Source: an uncultured Eubacteriales bacterium (lineage in GTDB: Bacteria > Bacillota > Clostridia > Oscillospirales > Acutalibacteraceae). Taken from it: 64,000 nt of DNA. Shown in pieces: positions 1 to 8,709 of the stretch; position 1 is the stretch's first letter, and the number at the start of each line of letters is the position of its first letter. Made by a program: the position numbers and the translations under genes. Where the stretch lies: assembly GCA_934477125.1 (NCBI GenBank), contig CAKSOL010000011.1:1-64000 (forward strand). Direction: 5' to 3'. Below the pieces are notes generated by a model. The model worked only from the letters and a program-made list of their open reading frames with translations, did not search any database and was not told the DNA's origin.

Positions 1-748
1 CAATAGTCTTTTCGGTATCAAATACCTTGCCGACCTCAAGAGCCGTCTGAGCCTCTTTAAACGAACGCGCAAGATCCTTGAGGTTGTCCACCGTTGTTCC
101 TATGCCGATAACAACATGCGTATAAAACTCGCCGGAAATGGTATCGGCAATGGTCGACGCCAGATTTTCAATATGCTTAGGCTCTATTGAGGGCTTTGTT
201 TCCTTAACGATGGCAATATCGGTTTCGTTGATATTTATAACGAAATCCTTGGTCTTGTCCGGGAAAAGGTTTTGAAGAATATCGTATACCGAAACATCGT
301 TGGTATCAACGGTACGGATAAGTATTACGGTACGCAGGACATCGCTGTTGAAATAAAGCTCGCGCGCCTTTAAATAGATATCGCCCGGAAGAATGTTATC
401 AAGAATTATATTCTTAATAAAATTACTGCGGTCATATTTCTCATCATAATAAAATTTGATATTTGAAAAGGCAACTGCAAGCACGCCGACATACTTCGCG
501 TCGAGTACGTCGTCACCCTCGACAAATGCGGTATAGTTCGGACCCTGATTGGCGGTGAGCGCCTTAAAGGTACAGCCGTTTACAACGAATGTATCAGCCT
601 GGCGGTTGCTCGGCAGAGGGAGAGTTTCGCCTATGCGGCCAAGCTCGCTGCAAGCAATTACCGTATTACTTTCATCGATAACACCTATCGTTCTGTCAAT
701 AGCATCTTTCATCTGATGGATAACGCCCTGAAAAAGTCGATTAGACAT
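1..748 (-). CDS. CdaR/PucR-type sugar diacid regulator, C-terminus cut by window edge
   Basis: The gene starts at 748 and runs leftward off the window, leaving 249 codons. The ATG follows an AGGTG ribosome binding site. The translation begins MSNRLFQGVIHQMKDAID, a short N-terminal region typical of CdaR/PucR-like regulators, followed by a sensory region and a GGDEF-like middle region (about residues 120-249, including FYTHVVIGIG and LARSFKEAQTALE). Family members end in a PucR-type helix-turn-helix that binds DNA; that part would lie beyond the left edge. A well-formed sigma-A promoter sits just upstream. Such proteins often control carbohydrate acid use, but nothing in the visible neighbourhood identifies the ligand. 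Confidence 0.7.
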   Translation of the reverse strand, partial: MSNRLFQGVIHQMKDAIDRTIGVIDESNTVIACSELGRIGETLPLPSNRQADTFVVNGCTFKALTANQGPNYTAFVEGDDVLDAKYVGVLAVAFSNIKFYYDEKYDRSNFIKNIILDNILPGDIYLKARELYFNSDVLRTVILIRTVDTNDVSVYDILQNLFPDKTKDFVININETDIAIVKETKPSIEPKHIENLASTIADTISGEFYTHVVIGIGTTVDNLKDLARSFKEAQTALEVGKVFDTEKTI

Positions 749-794
749 CAAAAATACACCTCATAACAATAAATAATATAACATTGGCTATTTT

Positions 795-823
795 ATTGTA
801 CACAAAAGCGCGGTAAATTTCAA
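795..823 (-). promoter_or_regulatory. Sigma-A-type promoter of the CdaR-like gene
   Basis: Read on the minus strand, TTGAAA (818-823) and TACAAT (795-800) are separated by exactly 17 bases, about 47 bases upstream of the regulator start codon. Confidence 0.65.
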
Positions 824-956
824 GTGATATCTTATAAAAATAACAAAAAAGTTACAAAATGTGCGTTCTGCCCCATTTATACGCCGTTTTTTTGGGGATT
901 TTTATTTGCCGGACGCCGTTAAAGCCGAAAAAAAGAGAACGGCTTATAAAAAAACA

Positions 957-985
957 TTGTATATTACAGGAAATTATGATAGAAT
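957..985 (+). promoter_or_regulatory. Sigma-A-type promoter of the degV-family gene
   Basis: TTGTAT (957-962) and TAGAAT (980-985) are separated by 17 bases and lie about 32 bases before the DegV start codon. Confidence 0.6.
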
Positions 986-1017
986 AATAAAAAAATTAAC
1001 CGGAGGTTTTTCCTGAA

Positions 1018-1875
1018 ATGGCTAAAATCGTTATAACAAGCGACAGCACTACCGATCTCGGCGCAGCGCTGCAGCAGCAATATGATATTAAAATTCTGCC
1101 GCTCGGAGTTGTTCTCGGAGACAAGCTTTATACAGACGGGGTTGATATAACTCCGGACGATATTTACGCTCACCACGACAAAACAGGCGAGCTGCCGAAA
1201 ACCAACGCATCAAACGTTGAAAGCTGTCTTGAATTTTTCCGTCCGTTCACCGATGCCGGCGACACGGTTATTCATTTCACGATAAGCAGTGAAATGTCCT
1301 CTAATTACAATAATGCGCGCATTGCCGCCGATGAGCTCGGAAATGTCTTTGTTATCGATTCGCGCAACCTTTCAACCGGAGGAGGACTGTTGGTTGTAGC
1401 CGCGGCTGAAATGGTAAAGCAGGGGCTTTCCGCCGAAGAAATCGTTAAAAATATCAACGAGCTTATTCCGCGCGTTGACGCCTCGTTTGTTATTGATAAT
1501 CTCGAATATCTTTACAAGGGCGGCCGCTGCTCCGCGCTTGCCATGTTCGGAGCCAATCTGCTCAAGCTCAAGCCCTGTATCCAGGTTAAGGACGGCAAGA
1601 TGGACGTTCGCAAGAAATTCCGCGGGAAATTTGACGCGGTTCTCAGAGAATACATAGACGAGCAGCTTTCCGACCCGGACGACCTTGTTACTGACAGAGT
1701 GTTTATAACCCACGCCGGCTGCGATCCGCAGCTGGTAAGCTCGCTGCGGGAGTATGTTGAAAGCAGAGGAATTTTCAAGGAAGTTTTCGTTACCCGCGCC
1801 GGCTGTACGGTAAGCTCGCATTGCGGAGCTAACACGCTCGGTATTCTTTTCATAAGAAAGTCACCCTTAAAATAA
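1018..1875 (+). CDS. DegV family fatty-acid-binding protein
   Basis: This 285-residue protein has the length and layout of the DegV family: an N-terminal SDSTTDL phosphate/carboxylate loop, then TNASNVESCLEFF and HFTISSEMSSNYNNAR, and the central LEYLYKGGRCS segment seen in most members. DegV proteins bind a fatty acid between two domains. In several Firmicutes they act as FakB subunits that present exogenous fatty acids to the kinase FakA for phosphorylation. No fakA is nearby, so that role is inferred. The ATG follows a strong CCGGAGG ribosome binding site, and the gene forms its own unit between a promoter and a strong hairpin terminator. Confidence 0.9.
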   Translation: MAKIVITSDSTTDLGAALQQQYDIKILPLGVVLGDKLYTDGVDITPDDIYAHHDKTGELPKTNASNVESCLEFFRPFTDAGDTVIHFTISSEMSSNYNNARIAADELGNVFVIDSRNLSTGGGLLVVAAAEMVKQGLSAEEIVKNINELIPRVDASFVIDNLEYLYKGGRCSALAMFGANLLKLKPCIQVKDGKMDVRKKFRGKFDAVLREYIDEQLSDPDDLVTDRVFITHAGCDPQLVSSLREYVESRGIFKEVFVTRAGCTVSSHCGANTLGILFIRKSPLK

Positions 1876-1976
1876 TTCGGCATAGTATATTGCAGGGGCT
1901 ATTCAAAGAGGATATCCTTAAAACCGGCGGCAGCGTGACGCTGTCTTTAAGCTACCGGGAACGTCCCCTTTTATAT

Positions 1977-2022
1977 AAAGAACGGGCTGACGGGTTTTTA
2001 ACCCGCCGGTCCGTTCTTTTTT
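1977..2022. terminator. Rho-independent terminator between degV-family gene and sigG
   Basis: An imperfect inverted repeat pairs AAAGAACGG with CCGTTCTTT around an inner CGGGTT/AACCCG stem, followed on the plus strand by a run of six T. It lies between converging genes and probably serves both. Confidence 0.75.
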
Positions 2023-2059
2023 GACCGGGCAAAAGTGCCGAAAGTATTTCCGTACTGTT

Positions 2060-2824
2060 TCAGTTTCTCAGCTTTAACAGCGCACCTTTTTCGAGCCGCG
2101 AGACCTGAGCCTGCGAAATTCCTATTTCCTCCGATACCTCCATTTGGGTCTTTCCGGCAAGAAATCTCAATGTCAGGATATTCTTTTCCCTATCCGTCAG
2201 TCCCTTTATAGCGTCCTTTAAAGCTATCTCTCCGAGCCAGTTATTATCGTCGTTATTATCGCCGACCTGGTCCATAACATATATTGTGTCTCCGCCGTCG
2301 GAAAACACCGGGTCATAAAGAGAAACGGGTTCGACGACGCTTTCAAGCGCCATAACGACATCCGCCCGCGGCTGACCTAATTTTTCCGCTATTTCGCCGA
2401 CGGTAGGCTCGCGGTTATTCTTATTCATAAGCTCTTCCCTAACCTGCATTGCATGGTATGCGGTATCCTTAATGGAGCGGCTCACGCGTATGGGGTTATT
2501 GTCGCGCAAATAGCGCCTTATTTCACCTATTATCATCGGAACGGCGTAGGTTGAAAAGCGGACGTTCTGCGAAATATCGAAATTATCGATAGCCTTCATA
2601 AGTCCGATGCAGCCGACCTGAAAGAGGTCATCCGGATTTTCTCCTCTGCCGGAAAAGCGCTGAATAACGCTCAGAACCAATCTGAGATTTCCCGCAACCA
2701 GCTTTTCGCGCGCAGATTTATCGCCCTGCCTTACCTTTTTCAGAAGTTCTTCCTTTTCCGCCTCTTTCATAACAGTAAGCTTTGAGGTATCGACCCCGCA
2801 TATAACTACCTTATTCTGATACAT
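2060..2824 (-). CDS. sigG: RNA polymerase sporulation sigma factor sigma-G
   Basis: This 254-residue protein is a sigma-70 factor closely resembling sigma-G, the late forespore factor. The N-terminus carries KVVICGVDTSKL, the signature that separates sigma-G from the related sigma-F. Region 2 follows (NLRLVLSVIQRF, DDLFQVGCIGLMKAIDNFD, FSTYAVPMIIGEIRRYLRDN). The C-terminal region 4 contains KTQMEVSEEIGISQAQVSRL, the DNA-binding helix-turn-helix. It directs transcription of forespore genes after engulfment. Its start has a good GGGAGGAG ribosome binding site. In Bacillus sigG adjoins spoIIGA-sigE; here it follows valS and precedes no sporulation gene. Its presence indicates an endospore-forming genome. 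Confidence 0.95.
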   Translation of the reverse strand: MYQNKVVICGVDTSKLTVMKEAEKEELLKKVRQGDKSAREKLVAGNLRLVLSVIQRFSGRGENPDDLFQVGCIGLMKAIDNFDISQNVRFSTYAVPMIIGEIRRYLRDNNPIRVSRSIKDTAYHAMQVREELMNKNNREPTVGEIAEKLGQPRADVVMALESVVEPVSLYDPVFSDGGDTIYVMDQVGDNNDDNNWLGEIALKDAIKGLTDREKNILTLRFLAGKTQMEVSEEIGISQAQVSRLEKGALLKLRN

Positions 2825-2912
2825 TTCCGGCTCCTCCCTTTACAAAGAAAGTATTGCCGAAATAAGCCCGGATAAAACATAAGGAAAATTTTTTCGTTCG
2901 ACATAAAGCGCT

Positions 2913-2941
2913 AAACGCCGCTGCAAACCGCAGCGGCGTTT
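2913..2941 (-). terminator. Hairpin terminator downstream of valS
   Basis: AAACGCCGCTG and CAGCGGCGTTT form an 11-base-pair stem with a seven-base loop between valS and sigG. The following T tract is weak, so it may terminate only partly and let sigG be read from upstream. Confidence 0.6.
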
Positions 2942-2962
2942 AAGTTTCCCCGAAATTTTCGG

Positions 2963-5596
2963 TTACATCAATTTTTCGGTTTCGGCAATGCTCTTTCCGA
3001 GCAGCTCTATTTTTGCCAGCACCTTTGAAAGGTTTTCGCGCTGCTGTTCAACAACCGCAGCGGGAGCTTTAGCGACAAAGCCCGCGTTTGAGAGCTTCTT
3101 TTCTATAAACTCCTTGTCCTTTTCGGCGTTTTCAAGCTCCTTATGAAGTCTTGCAAGCTCCTTTTCGGCGTCAACAAGCTCGCGCATCGGGATAAAGACG
3201 GTTGCTGCATCGGTTACTATGCGGACAGCGCCCTCGCTTTGGAAGCTGTCGCCTACCTCTACCTCCGACGCAGACGCGAGACGGCAGATATATGCAGCTC
3301 CGGCGCGGAATGTTTCGGGAGAGGAGCTGACTATGCAGACCTTTGCTTTTTTTGAAACGGGAACTCCCATTTCGGCGCGGCGGTTTCTGACAGCCTTTAT
3401 TACCGCCATTATTTTTTCAAATTCGCTTTCCTCAGCCGAAAAATCAAGGTCATCCCTGAACTGCGGCCAGGGAGCAACGACAAGCGCCTTGCCGGTATGC
3501 GGCATAGACTGCCAGATTTCCTCGGTTATAAACGGCATAAACGGATGCAGCAGGCTTAAAATTCCGGTATAAACATAAACCAGAACCGCTCTTGCGGTAT
3601 CGGCAGCGGCGCTGTCAATACCGGTAAGACGTGCCTTTGAAATTTCAATATACCAGTCACAGAAAACATCCCATGTGAAATCATATAATTTCTGAACGGC
3701 AAGTCCCAGCTCGTATTTTTCGAGATTTTCGGTAACAGATGAAACAACCGCGTTATACTGAGAGAGAATCCATTTATCCTCAAGAGCAAGGTCTGAAAGC
3801 TCAAGCTGCGGAGCACTCTCGGAATTAAGGTTCATAAGAATAAATCTTCCTGCGTTCCAAAGCTTATTTGCGAAATTCCGGCTTGCCTCAACGCGCTCGC
3901 TTATATAGCGCATATCGTTTCCGGGACTGTTTCCGTTTGCAAGGGAAAATCTGAGCGCGTCGGCGCCGTAGCTGTCGATAACCTCAAGCGGGTCGATACC
4001 GTTTCCGAGAGATTTGGACATCTTTCTGCCCTGACTGTCGCGCACAAGACCGTGTATCAAAACGGTATCAAACGGAACCTGCCCTGTCTGCTCAATTCCC
4101 GAAAACATCATTCGCATAACCCAGAACGGAATTATATCATAGCCCGTAACAAGGGTATTTGTAGGATAATAATGCTTTAAATCCTCGGTATTATCCGGCC
4201 AGCCAAGAGTTGAGAACGGCCAAAGCGCGGAGGAGAACCAGGTATCGAGAGTATCCTCATCCTGTCTGATATTATGACTTCCGCATTTAGAGCAGCAGCA
4301 GGCATCCTCGCGCGATACGGTTATCTCGCCGCAGTCCTCGCAATACCATGCCGGAATACGGTGACCCCACCAAAGCTGGCGGGAAATACACCAATCACGG
4401 ATATTCTCAAGCCAATGGAAATAAATCTTTTCAAAGCGGCGCGGAACAAATTTCGTTTCTCCGTTTTTAACCGCATCGATAGCCGGACCTGCAAGCGGTT
4501 TCATCTTAACGAACCATTGCTTTGAAACGCGCGGCTCAACCGTTGTTCCGCAGCGGTAGCAGGTTCCGACATTATGAACGTGCTCCTCAATTTTAACCAA
4601 TGCGCCCTCCGCCTCAAGGTCGGCAACAATAGCCTTGCGCGCCTCATAGCGGTCCATTCCGGCATATTTCGGATAATCAGAGGTTATTTTAGCGTCGTCG
4701 GTCAGAACATTTATAACGGGAAGATTATGGCGCAGTCCAACCTCAAAATCGTTAGGATCGTGAGCCGGAGTTATCTTAACAGCTCCGGTTCCGAAGTCGG
4801 TTTCAACATAATCGTCCGCAACAACCGGGATTTCCCTGTGAACTATCGGAAGTATCAGCGTTTTTCCGACGATATCCTTATACCGCTCGTCGTTCGGGTT
4901 TACTGCAACGGCGGTATCGCCGAGCAGAGTTTCCGGACGGGTAGTTGCAAGCTCAAGATAACCGCTGCCGTCCTTAAACGGATAGCGGAGATGCCAGAAA
5001 TGACCTGCCTGCTCCTCATATTCAACCTCAGCGTCCGAAATAGAGGTTTTGCAATGCGGACACCAGTTTATTATTCTTTCGCCGCGGTATATCAGTCCCT
5101 TTTCGTAAAGGCTGACGAATACCTCCTTTACGGCTTTATTACAGCCCTCGTCGAGAGTGAATCTCTCGCGCTCCCAATCGCAGGAGGAGCCTAATTTTTT
5201 GAGCTGTTCGACAATTCTACCGCCGTATTTTGCTTTCCAGTCCCAGGCTCTGCGCAGAAATTCCTCTCTGCCTATCTGCTCCTTGGTAAGACCCTCCTTG
5301 CGCATTGCCTCAACGATTTTAGCCTCGGTTGCAATCGAAGCATGGTCGGTTCCGGGTATCCAAAGAGTATCATAGCCCTGCATACGCTTAAAGCGGATAA
5401 GAATATCCTGCAAGGTTTCGTCAAGCGCGTGTCCCATATGGAGCTGACCGGTGATATTCGGAGGGGGAATAACTATTGTGAATGTCTTTTTCCCCTCCTC
5501 GCGGCGGGCATGGAAATAGTTTCCCTCAAGCCACATTGAATATATACGGTCCTCAACCTCTTTCGGATCGTATTGCTTAGCAAGTTCTCGGTTCAT
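2963..5596 (-). CDS. valS: Valyl-tRNA synthetase
   Basis: At 877 residues this matches the usual length of bacterial ValRS, a class I synthetase that charges tRNA-Val and edits misacylated threonine. The HIGH-type motif is in PPNITGQLHMGHALDET (about residues 45-60) and the KMSKS motif is in GRKMSKSLGNG (about residues 525-535). The CP1 editing region contains the conserved TTRPETLLGDTAVAV. The C-terminus (from about residue 810) is rich in Glu, Lys and Leu, as in the tRNA-binding coiled coil of this family. It has its own promoter with TTGACA and TATCAT boxes. No T-box leader fits in the 132-base gap upstream. Confidence 0.97.
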   Translation of the reverse strand: MNRELAKQYDPKEVEDRIYSMWLEGNYFHARREEGKKTFTIVIPPPNITGQLHMGHALDETLQDILIRFKRMQGYDTLWIPGTDHASIATEAKIVEAMRKEGLTKEQIGREEFLRRAWDWKAKYGGRIVEQLKKLGSSCDWERERFTLDEGCNKAVKEVFVSLYEKGLIYRGERIINWCPHCKTSISDAEVEYEEQAGHFWHLRYPFKDGSGYLELATTRPETLLGDTAVAVNPNDERYKDIVGKTLILPIVHREIPVVADDYVETDFGTGAVKITPAHDPNDFEVGLRHNLPVINVLTDDAKITSDYPKYAGMDRYEARKAIVADLEAEGALVKIEEHVHNVGTCYRCGTTVEPRVSKQWFVKMKPLAGPAIDAVKNGETKFVPRRFEKIYFHWLENIRDWCISRQLWWGHRIPAWYCEDCGEITVSREDACCCSKCGSHNIRQDEDTLDTWFSSALWPFSTLGWPDNTEDLKHYYPTNTLVTGYDIIPFWVMRMMFSGIEQTGQVPFDTVLIHGLVRDSQGRKMSKSLGNGIDPLEVIDSYGADALRFSLANGNSPGNDMRYISERVEASRNFANKLWNAGRFILMNLNSESAPQLELSDLALEDKWILSQYNAVVSSVTENLEKYELGLAVQKLYDFTWDVFCDWYIEISKARLTGIDSAAADTARAVLVYVYTGILSLLHPFMPFITEEIWQSMPHTGKALVVAPWPQFRDDLDFSAEESEFEKIMAVIKAVRNRRAEMGVPVSKKAKVCIVSSSPETFRAGAAYICRLASASEVEVGDSFQSEGAVRIVTDAATVFIPMRELVDAEKELARLHKELENAEKDKEFIEKKLSNAGFVAKAPAAVVEQQRENLSKVLAKIELLGKSIAETEKLM

Positions 5597-5637
5597 ATTT
5601 TTTCATTCCTTAGGAAAAATTTGGTTTTAATAAAATA

Positions 5638-5666
5638 ATGATAACAACAGATACTTTAAATGTCAA
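5638..5666 (-). promoter_or_regulatory. Sigma-A-type promoter of valS
   Basis: On the minus strand TTGACA (5661-5666) and TATCAT (5638-5643) are separated by 17 bases, about 40 bases before the valS start codon. Confidence 0.75.
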
Positions 5667-5700
5667 CCGAATTTTTCAGCGTTTGCATTCGAGCTGACTG

Positions 5701-5730
5701 CCGTCCGCAAAAAGCGGGCGGTGTTTTTTT
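5701..5730. terminator. GC-rich hairpin after the SGNH hydrolase gene
   Basis: CCGTCCGC pairs with GCGGGCGG around a five-base A-rich loop. The T run lies on the plus-strand side, opposite to the flanking leftward genes, so its effect as a terminator for the hydrolase gene is uncertain. Confidence 0.4.
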
Positions 5731-6385
5731 ACATTGCGCGCAAAAAGCTTTCTATTTTCCTTGCCATAAGCGCATGACCGTTGTCGTTCGGATGAAGTCC
5801 GTCAACAAAATAAGTCTGATTTATTATCTCAATTCTCGGCTGCATACCTCCTGCGGCAAACAAATCAAGCACAGGCAGCGAATATATTTCCGCAACCGAG
5901 CGGATTATCTCAACATATTCCCTTAACACCCCGACCGGAGCAGGTTTATTGTCTCCGCAGGCGCTTTCCTCGTTTTTGCGGTGCAGCGGAGTAACGACAA
6001 CTATCGTTGCCATCGGCAGGCGCTCAAGCAAGCCGCGGTACAGAGTATGCAAAGCGCCGTAAAAAGTATCGGGCGTTCTGTCGTCGGGAGTACCTATCTG
6101 AGCGTCGCCGTGACCGAAATCATTGGTTCCGCCGACGATAACGACTATATCGCTGTCCTCGTCTATATCTGAAATTCTCGAACAGAAATCCCGGTCAAAA
6201 ACAGGCTCGTTCTCGGTCAGCTTATGCTGTCTTGCTATGCGTGTCCCGCTTATTCCGAGATTAACGCATTTTGCGCCGGTGTTTTTCTCAAAAACGGAAA
6301 CATAGCAGTTTTCGGGCTTGCTTGCGCCGACGCCCTGAGTTATACTGTCGCCCAGAAATACTATTTTTTTATTTTTCAGCTCCAT
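5729..6385 (-). CDS. SGNH/GDSL family hydrolase
   Basis: This 218-residue protein has the four blocks of SGNH esterases: block I FLGDSITQG with the nucleophilic Ser near residue 14, the block II Gly in LGISGT, block III GGTNDFGHG, and block V DGLHPNDNGHA carrying the catalytic Asp and His. No signal peptide is visible, so it is probably cytoplasmic. Enzymes of this fold remove acyl groups from sugars, lipids or peptides, and the substrate cannot be read from the sequence. It follows the topoisomerase gene by 32 bases on the same strand and may be cotranscribed with it. Confidence 0.88.
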   Translation of the reverse strand: MELKNKKIVFLGDSITQGVGASKPENCYVSVFEKNTGAKCVNLGISGTRIARQHKLTENEPVFDRDFCSRISDIDEDSDIVVIVGGTNDFGHGDAQIGTPDDRTPDTFYGALHTLYRGLLERLPMATIVVVTPLHRKNEESACGDNKPAPVGVLREYVEIIRSVAEIYSLPVLDLFAAGGMQPRIEIINQTYFVDGLHPNDNGHALMARKIESFLRAM

Positions 6386-6417
6386 ATCTTTTAACCCCTT
6401 TTAAAATGCGATATCTT

Positions 6418-8667
6418 TTATATATCCATTTTTTCCTGTTCGGCTGTAACGGCAGGCTTAAAGCTGCCGGCTGCCGGAAGATTTTTAGTCCGGTAGCGAT
6501 GCTCGCTTTCAAGCGTTCCGGTCTCATAGACCGCTGCCGAAAGCAACCGCTGACCGCGCTTTTGCGTCATAACGGCGATACCGGCGTTATCGCGGGTCGT
6601 TTTTGAGGGAATGGACGCAGTATTGACAAGCAGCATTCTACCGTTTGTCGAGCAAAGCAGCAAATCGGTGTCCTCATGTATATACATAATACTGTGAAGT
6701 CCGAATTTGGAGCTGTAAGCCCCTATCAGCTTTTTGCGGTTGGTTTTGGTCTGATACGAGGAAAGCGGAACCTTGGAAATACGTCCGTTTTCAAAGAAGA
6801 ACAGCATATAACCGGAATAATCGCGGGTCGCGGTCATATAAACGCTGTTTTCGTCCTTGTCGTAATCCAGCTTTGAGGCGACGAACTCGCCGAGCAGGCT
6901 CGCCTTGCCGTCGCCGAAGTCGTTGACGTGAGCCTTATAAACCTGACAGCGGTTTGTAAAGAACAGCAGGTCGGCAGCATTTGAGGACTCAACCGTCTGA
7001 GTTATCTCGTCGCCCTCTTTAAGCTTCTGCTCTCCGCTCATTCTAAGCGACTGGGGAGTGATTTTTTTGAAATATCCGTCGCGTGTAAAGAACAGCGTAT
7101 ACGGCGAATCGTCAATCTCCTCGGCGATATCGTCAGCGCTTTCCTCGGCGGCGCTGATTATCTGAGTGCGGCGGGGCTTGCCGTATTTCTCAGAAACTGC
7201 GGAAAGTTCCTTAATAATAATCTTTTTAATGCGGCTTTTCGATGAAAGAATATCCTCCATATCGGATATATCGCTTTCAAGCTGCTCAATATCCGACGTG
7301 CGCTTTAAAATATACTCGCGGTTCAGATGGCGAAGCTTGATTTCGGCAACATATTCCGCCTGAATTTCATCTATCCCGAAGCCAATCATAAGGTTAGGAA
7401 CGACCTCGCGCTCCTCATCGGTCTCGCGGACGATTTTTATTGCCTTATCGATATCAAGAAGTATCTTTTGCAGACCCTTTAAAAGGTGAAGTCTTTCCTT
7501 TGCTTTAGTAAGCTTGAAATAAACTCTCCTGCGGACGCATTGCTCACGGAAAGCAACCCATTCGGAAATTATCTCCTTAACTCCCATAACCCTCGGAGAG
7601 CCGGCTATCAGGATGTTGAAGTTACACGAAAAGCTGTCCTCAAGGGGGGTCATGCGGATAAGCTTTTTCATAAGCTTTTCCGGGTCGGCGCCGCGTTTCA
7701 GGTCTACCGTGATTTTAAGTCCATTAAGGTCGGTTTCATCACGGATATCGTTTATCTCGGTTATTTTTTTCAGCTTAACAAGGTCGATAACCTTTTCTAT
7801 TATTGCCTCAGAAGTGGTCGTCGGCGGAATTTCGGTTATATCAACGCAATTCTGCGATTTATCATAGGAATAAACGCCGCGCACCTTAAAGCTGCCGCGT
7901 CCGGTTTCATAGATTTTCTCCATGGCGGCGCGGTCATAAAGCAGCTGACCGCCTATCGGGAAATCCGGAGCCAAAAGAGTATCCGCAACATTGATATCGG
8001 GGTCGCGGATATAGGCTACGGCGGTTTCGCAAACCTCGCTCAGATTGAACGGACAAATCGAGCTTGCCATTCCGACCGCTATTCCGGTATTTGCGTTGAC
8101 AAGAACCGAGGGAAACGTTACCGGAAAAAGCGTCGGCTCTTTCATAGTTGCATCATAGTTATCGACAAAATCAACCGTATCCTTATCGATATCCGCAAAC
8201 AGCTCGGCGGATATCGGCGCCAGTTTTGCCTCGGTATAGCGTGATGCGGCATATGCCATATCGCGCGAATACGCCTTACCGAACGAGCCTTTAGACGCAA
8301 CGAACGGATGCAGCAGCGCCTGATAGCCTTCCGACAACCGAACCATTGTTTCATAAATAGCTGCGTCACCGTGAGGGTTGAGCTGCATGGTTCTTCCGAC
8401 TATATTCGCCGACTTAATCGTTCCGCCGTTCAGCAGTCCCATAAGATACATAGTATAAAGCAGCTTGCGGTGGGACGGCTTAAAGCCGTCTATCTCAGGT
8501 ATGGCGCGCGATACTATCGCACTCATAGCATACGGCATAAAGTTTGTTTCGATAGTTTCGGTTATCGGCTGTTCAACCGTCAGTCCGGCTCCGGCAATGT
8601 AAGCGCTCATTTTCGATTTAACCGTTTTAGGCTCTTTATTTTTCTTAGCAGCCAAAATCTCACTCAC
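6418..8667 (-). CDS. Type IIA DNA topoisomerase subunit A, divergent (GyrA/ParC-like)
   Basis: This 749-residue protein is the breakage-reunion subunit of a gyrase/topoisomerase IV-type enzyme. The winged-helix CAP region has HGDAAIYETMVR near residues 99-110, and the catalytic tyrosine is Tyr144 in AASRYTEAKL. A long coiled-coil tower follows (residues about 380-500). The C-terminal domain is only about 230 residues, with degenerate beta-pinwheel blades such as FFTRDGYFKKI and LLCSTNGRMLLV, and I see no GyrA-box. That favours a decatenating topoisomerase IV-like role over supercoiling. It lies 42 bases after the B-subunit gene in the same unit. It is clearly divergent from ordinary GyrA, so I leave the symbol blank. 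Confidence 0.88.
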   Translation of the reverse strand: MSEILAAKKNKEPKTVKSKMSAYIAGAGLTVEQPITETIETNFMPYAMSAIVSRAIPEIDGFKPSHRKLLYTMYLMGLLNGGTIKSANIVGRTMQLNPHGDAAIYETMVRLSEGYQALLHPFVASKGSFGKAYSRDMAYAASRYTEAKLAPISAELFADIDKDTVDFVDNYDATMKEPTLFPVTFPSVLVNANTGIAVGMASSICPFNLSEVCETAVAYIRDPDINVADTLLAPDFPIGGQLLYDRAAMEKIYETGRGSFKVRGVYSYDKSQNCVDITEIPPTTTSEAIIEKVIDLVKLKKITEINDIRDETDLNGLKITVDLKRGADPEKLMKKLIRMTPLEDSFSCNFNILIAGSPRVMGVKEIISEWVAFREQCVRRRVYFKLTKAKERLHLLKGLQKILLDIDKAIKIVRETDEEREVVPNLMIGFGIDEIQAEYVAEIKLRHLNREYILKRTSDIEQLESDISDMEDILSSKSRIKKIIIKELSAVSEKYGKPRRTQIISAAEESADDIAEEIDDSPYTLFFTRDGYFKKITPQSLRMSGEQKLKEGDEITQTVESSNAADLLFFTNRCQVYKAHVNDFGDGKASLLGEFVASKLDYDKDENSVYMTATRDYSGYMLFFFENGRISKVPLSSYQTKTNRKKLIGAYSSKFGLHSIMYIHEDTDLLLCSTNGRMLLVNTASIPSKTTRDNAGIAVMTQKRGQRLLSAAVYETGTLESEHRYRTKNLPAAGSFKPAVTAEQEKMDI

Positions 8668-8709
8668 CTTTTTAATTCTAACATCTGATATCTGAGGTTA
8701 CAGGATGAA

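Noticed and set aside
4574..5194. Long open frame on the plus strand inside valS
   Set aside because: It lies entirely opposite the conserved valS coding sequence, has no ribosome binding site and shows no domain.
5597..5728. T-box leader of valS
   Set aside because: Only 132 bases separate the neighbouring gene and valS, a sigma-A promoter sits about 40 bases before the start, and no specifier loop or antiterminator sequence is seen.
7486..8244. 252-codon plus-strand frame inside the topoisomerase A gene
   Set aside because: It is antisense to conserved topoisomerase sequence and its translation resembles no protein family.
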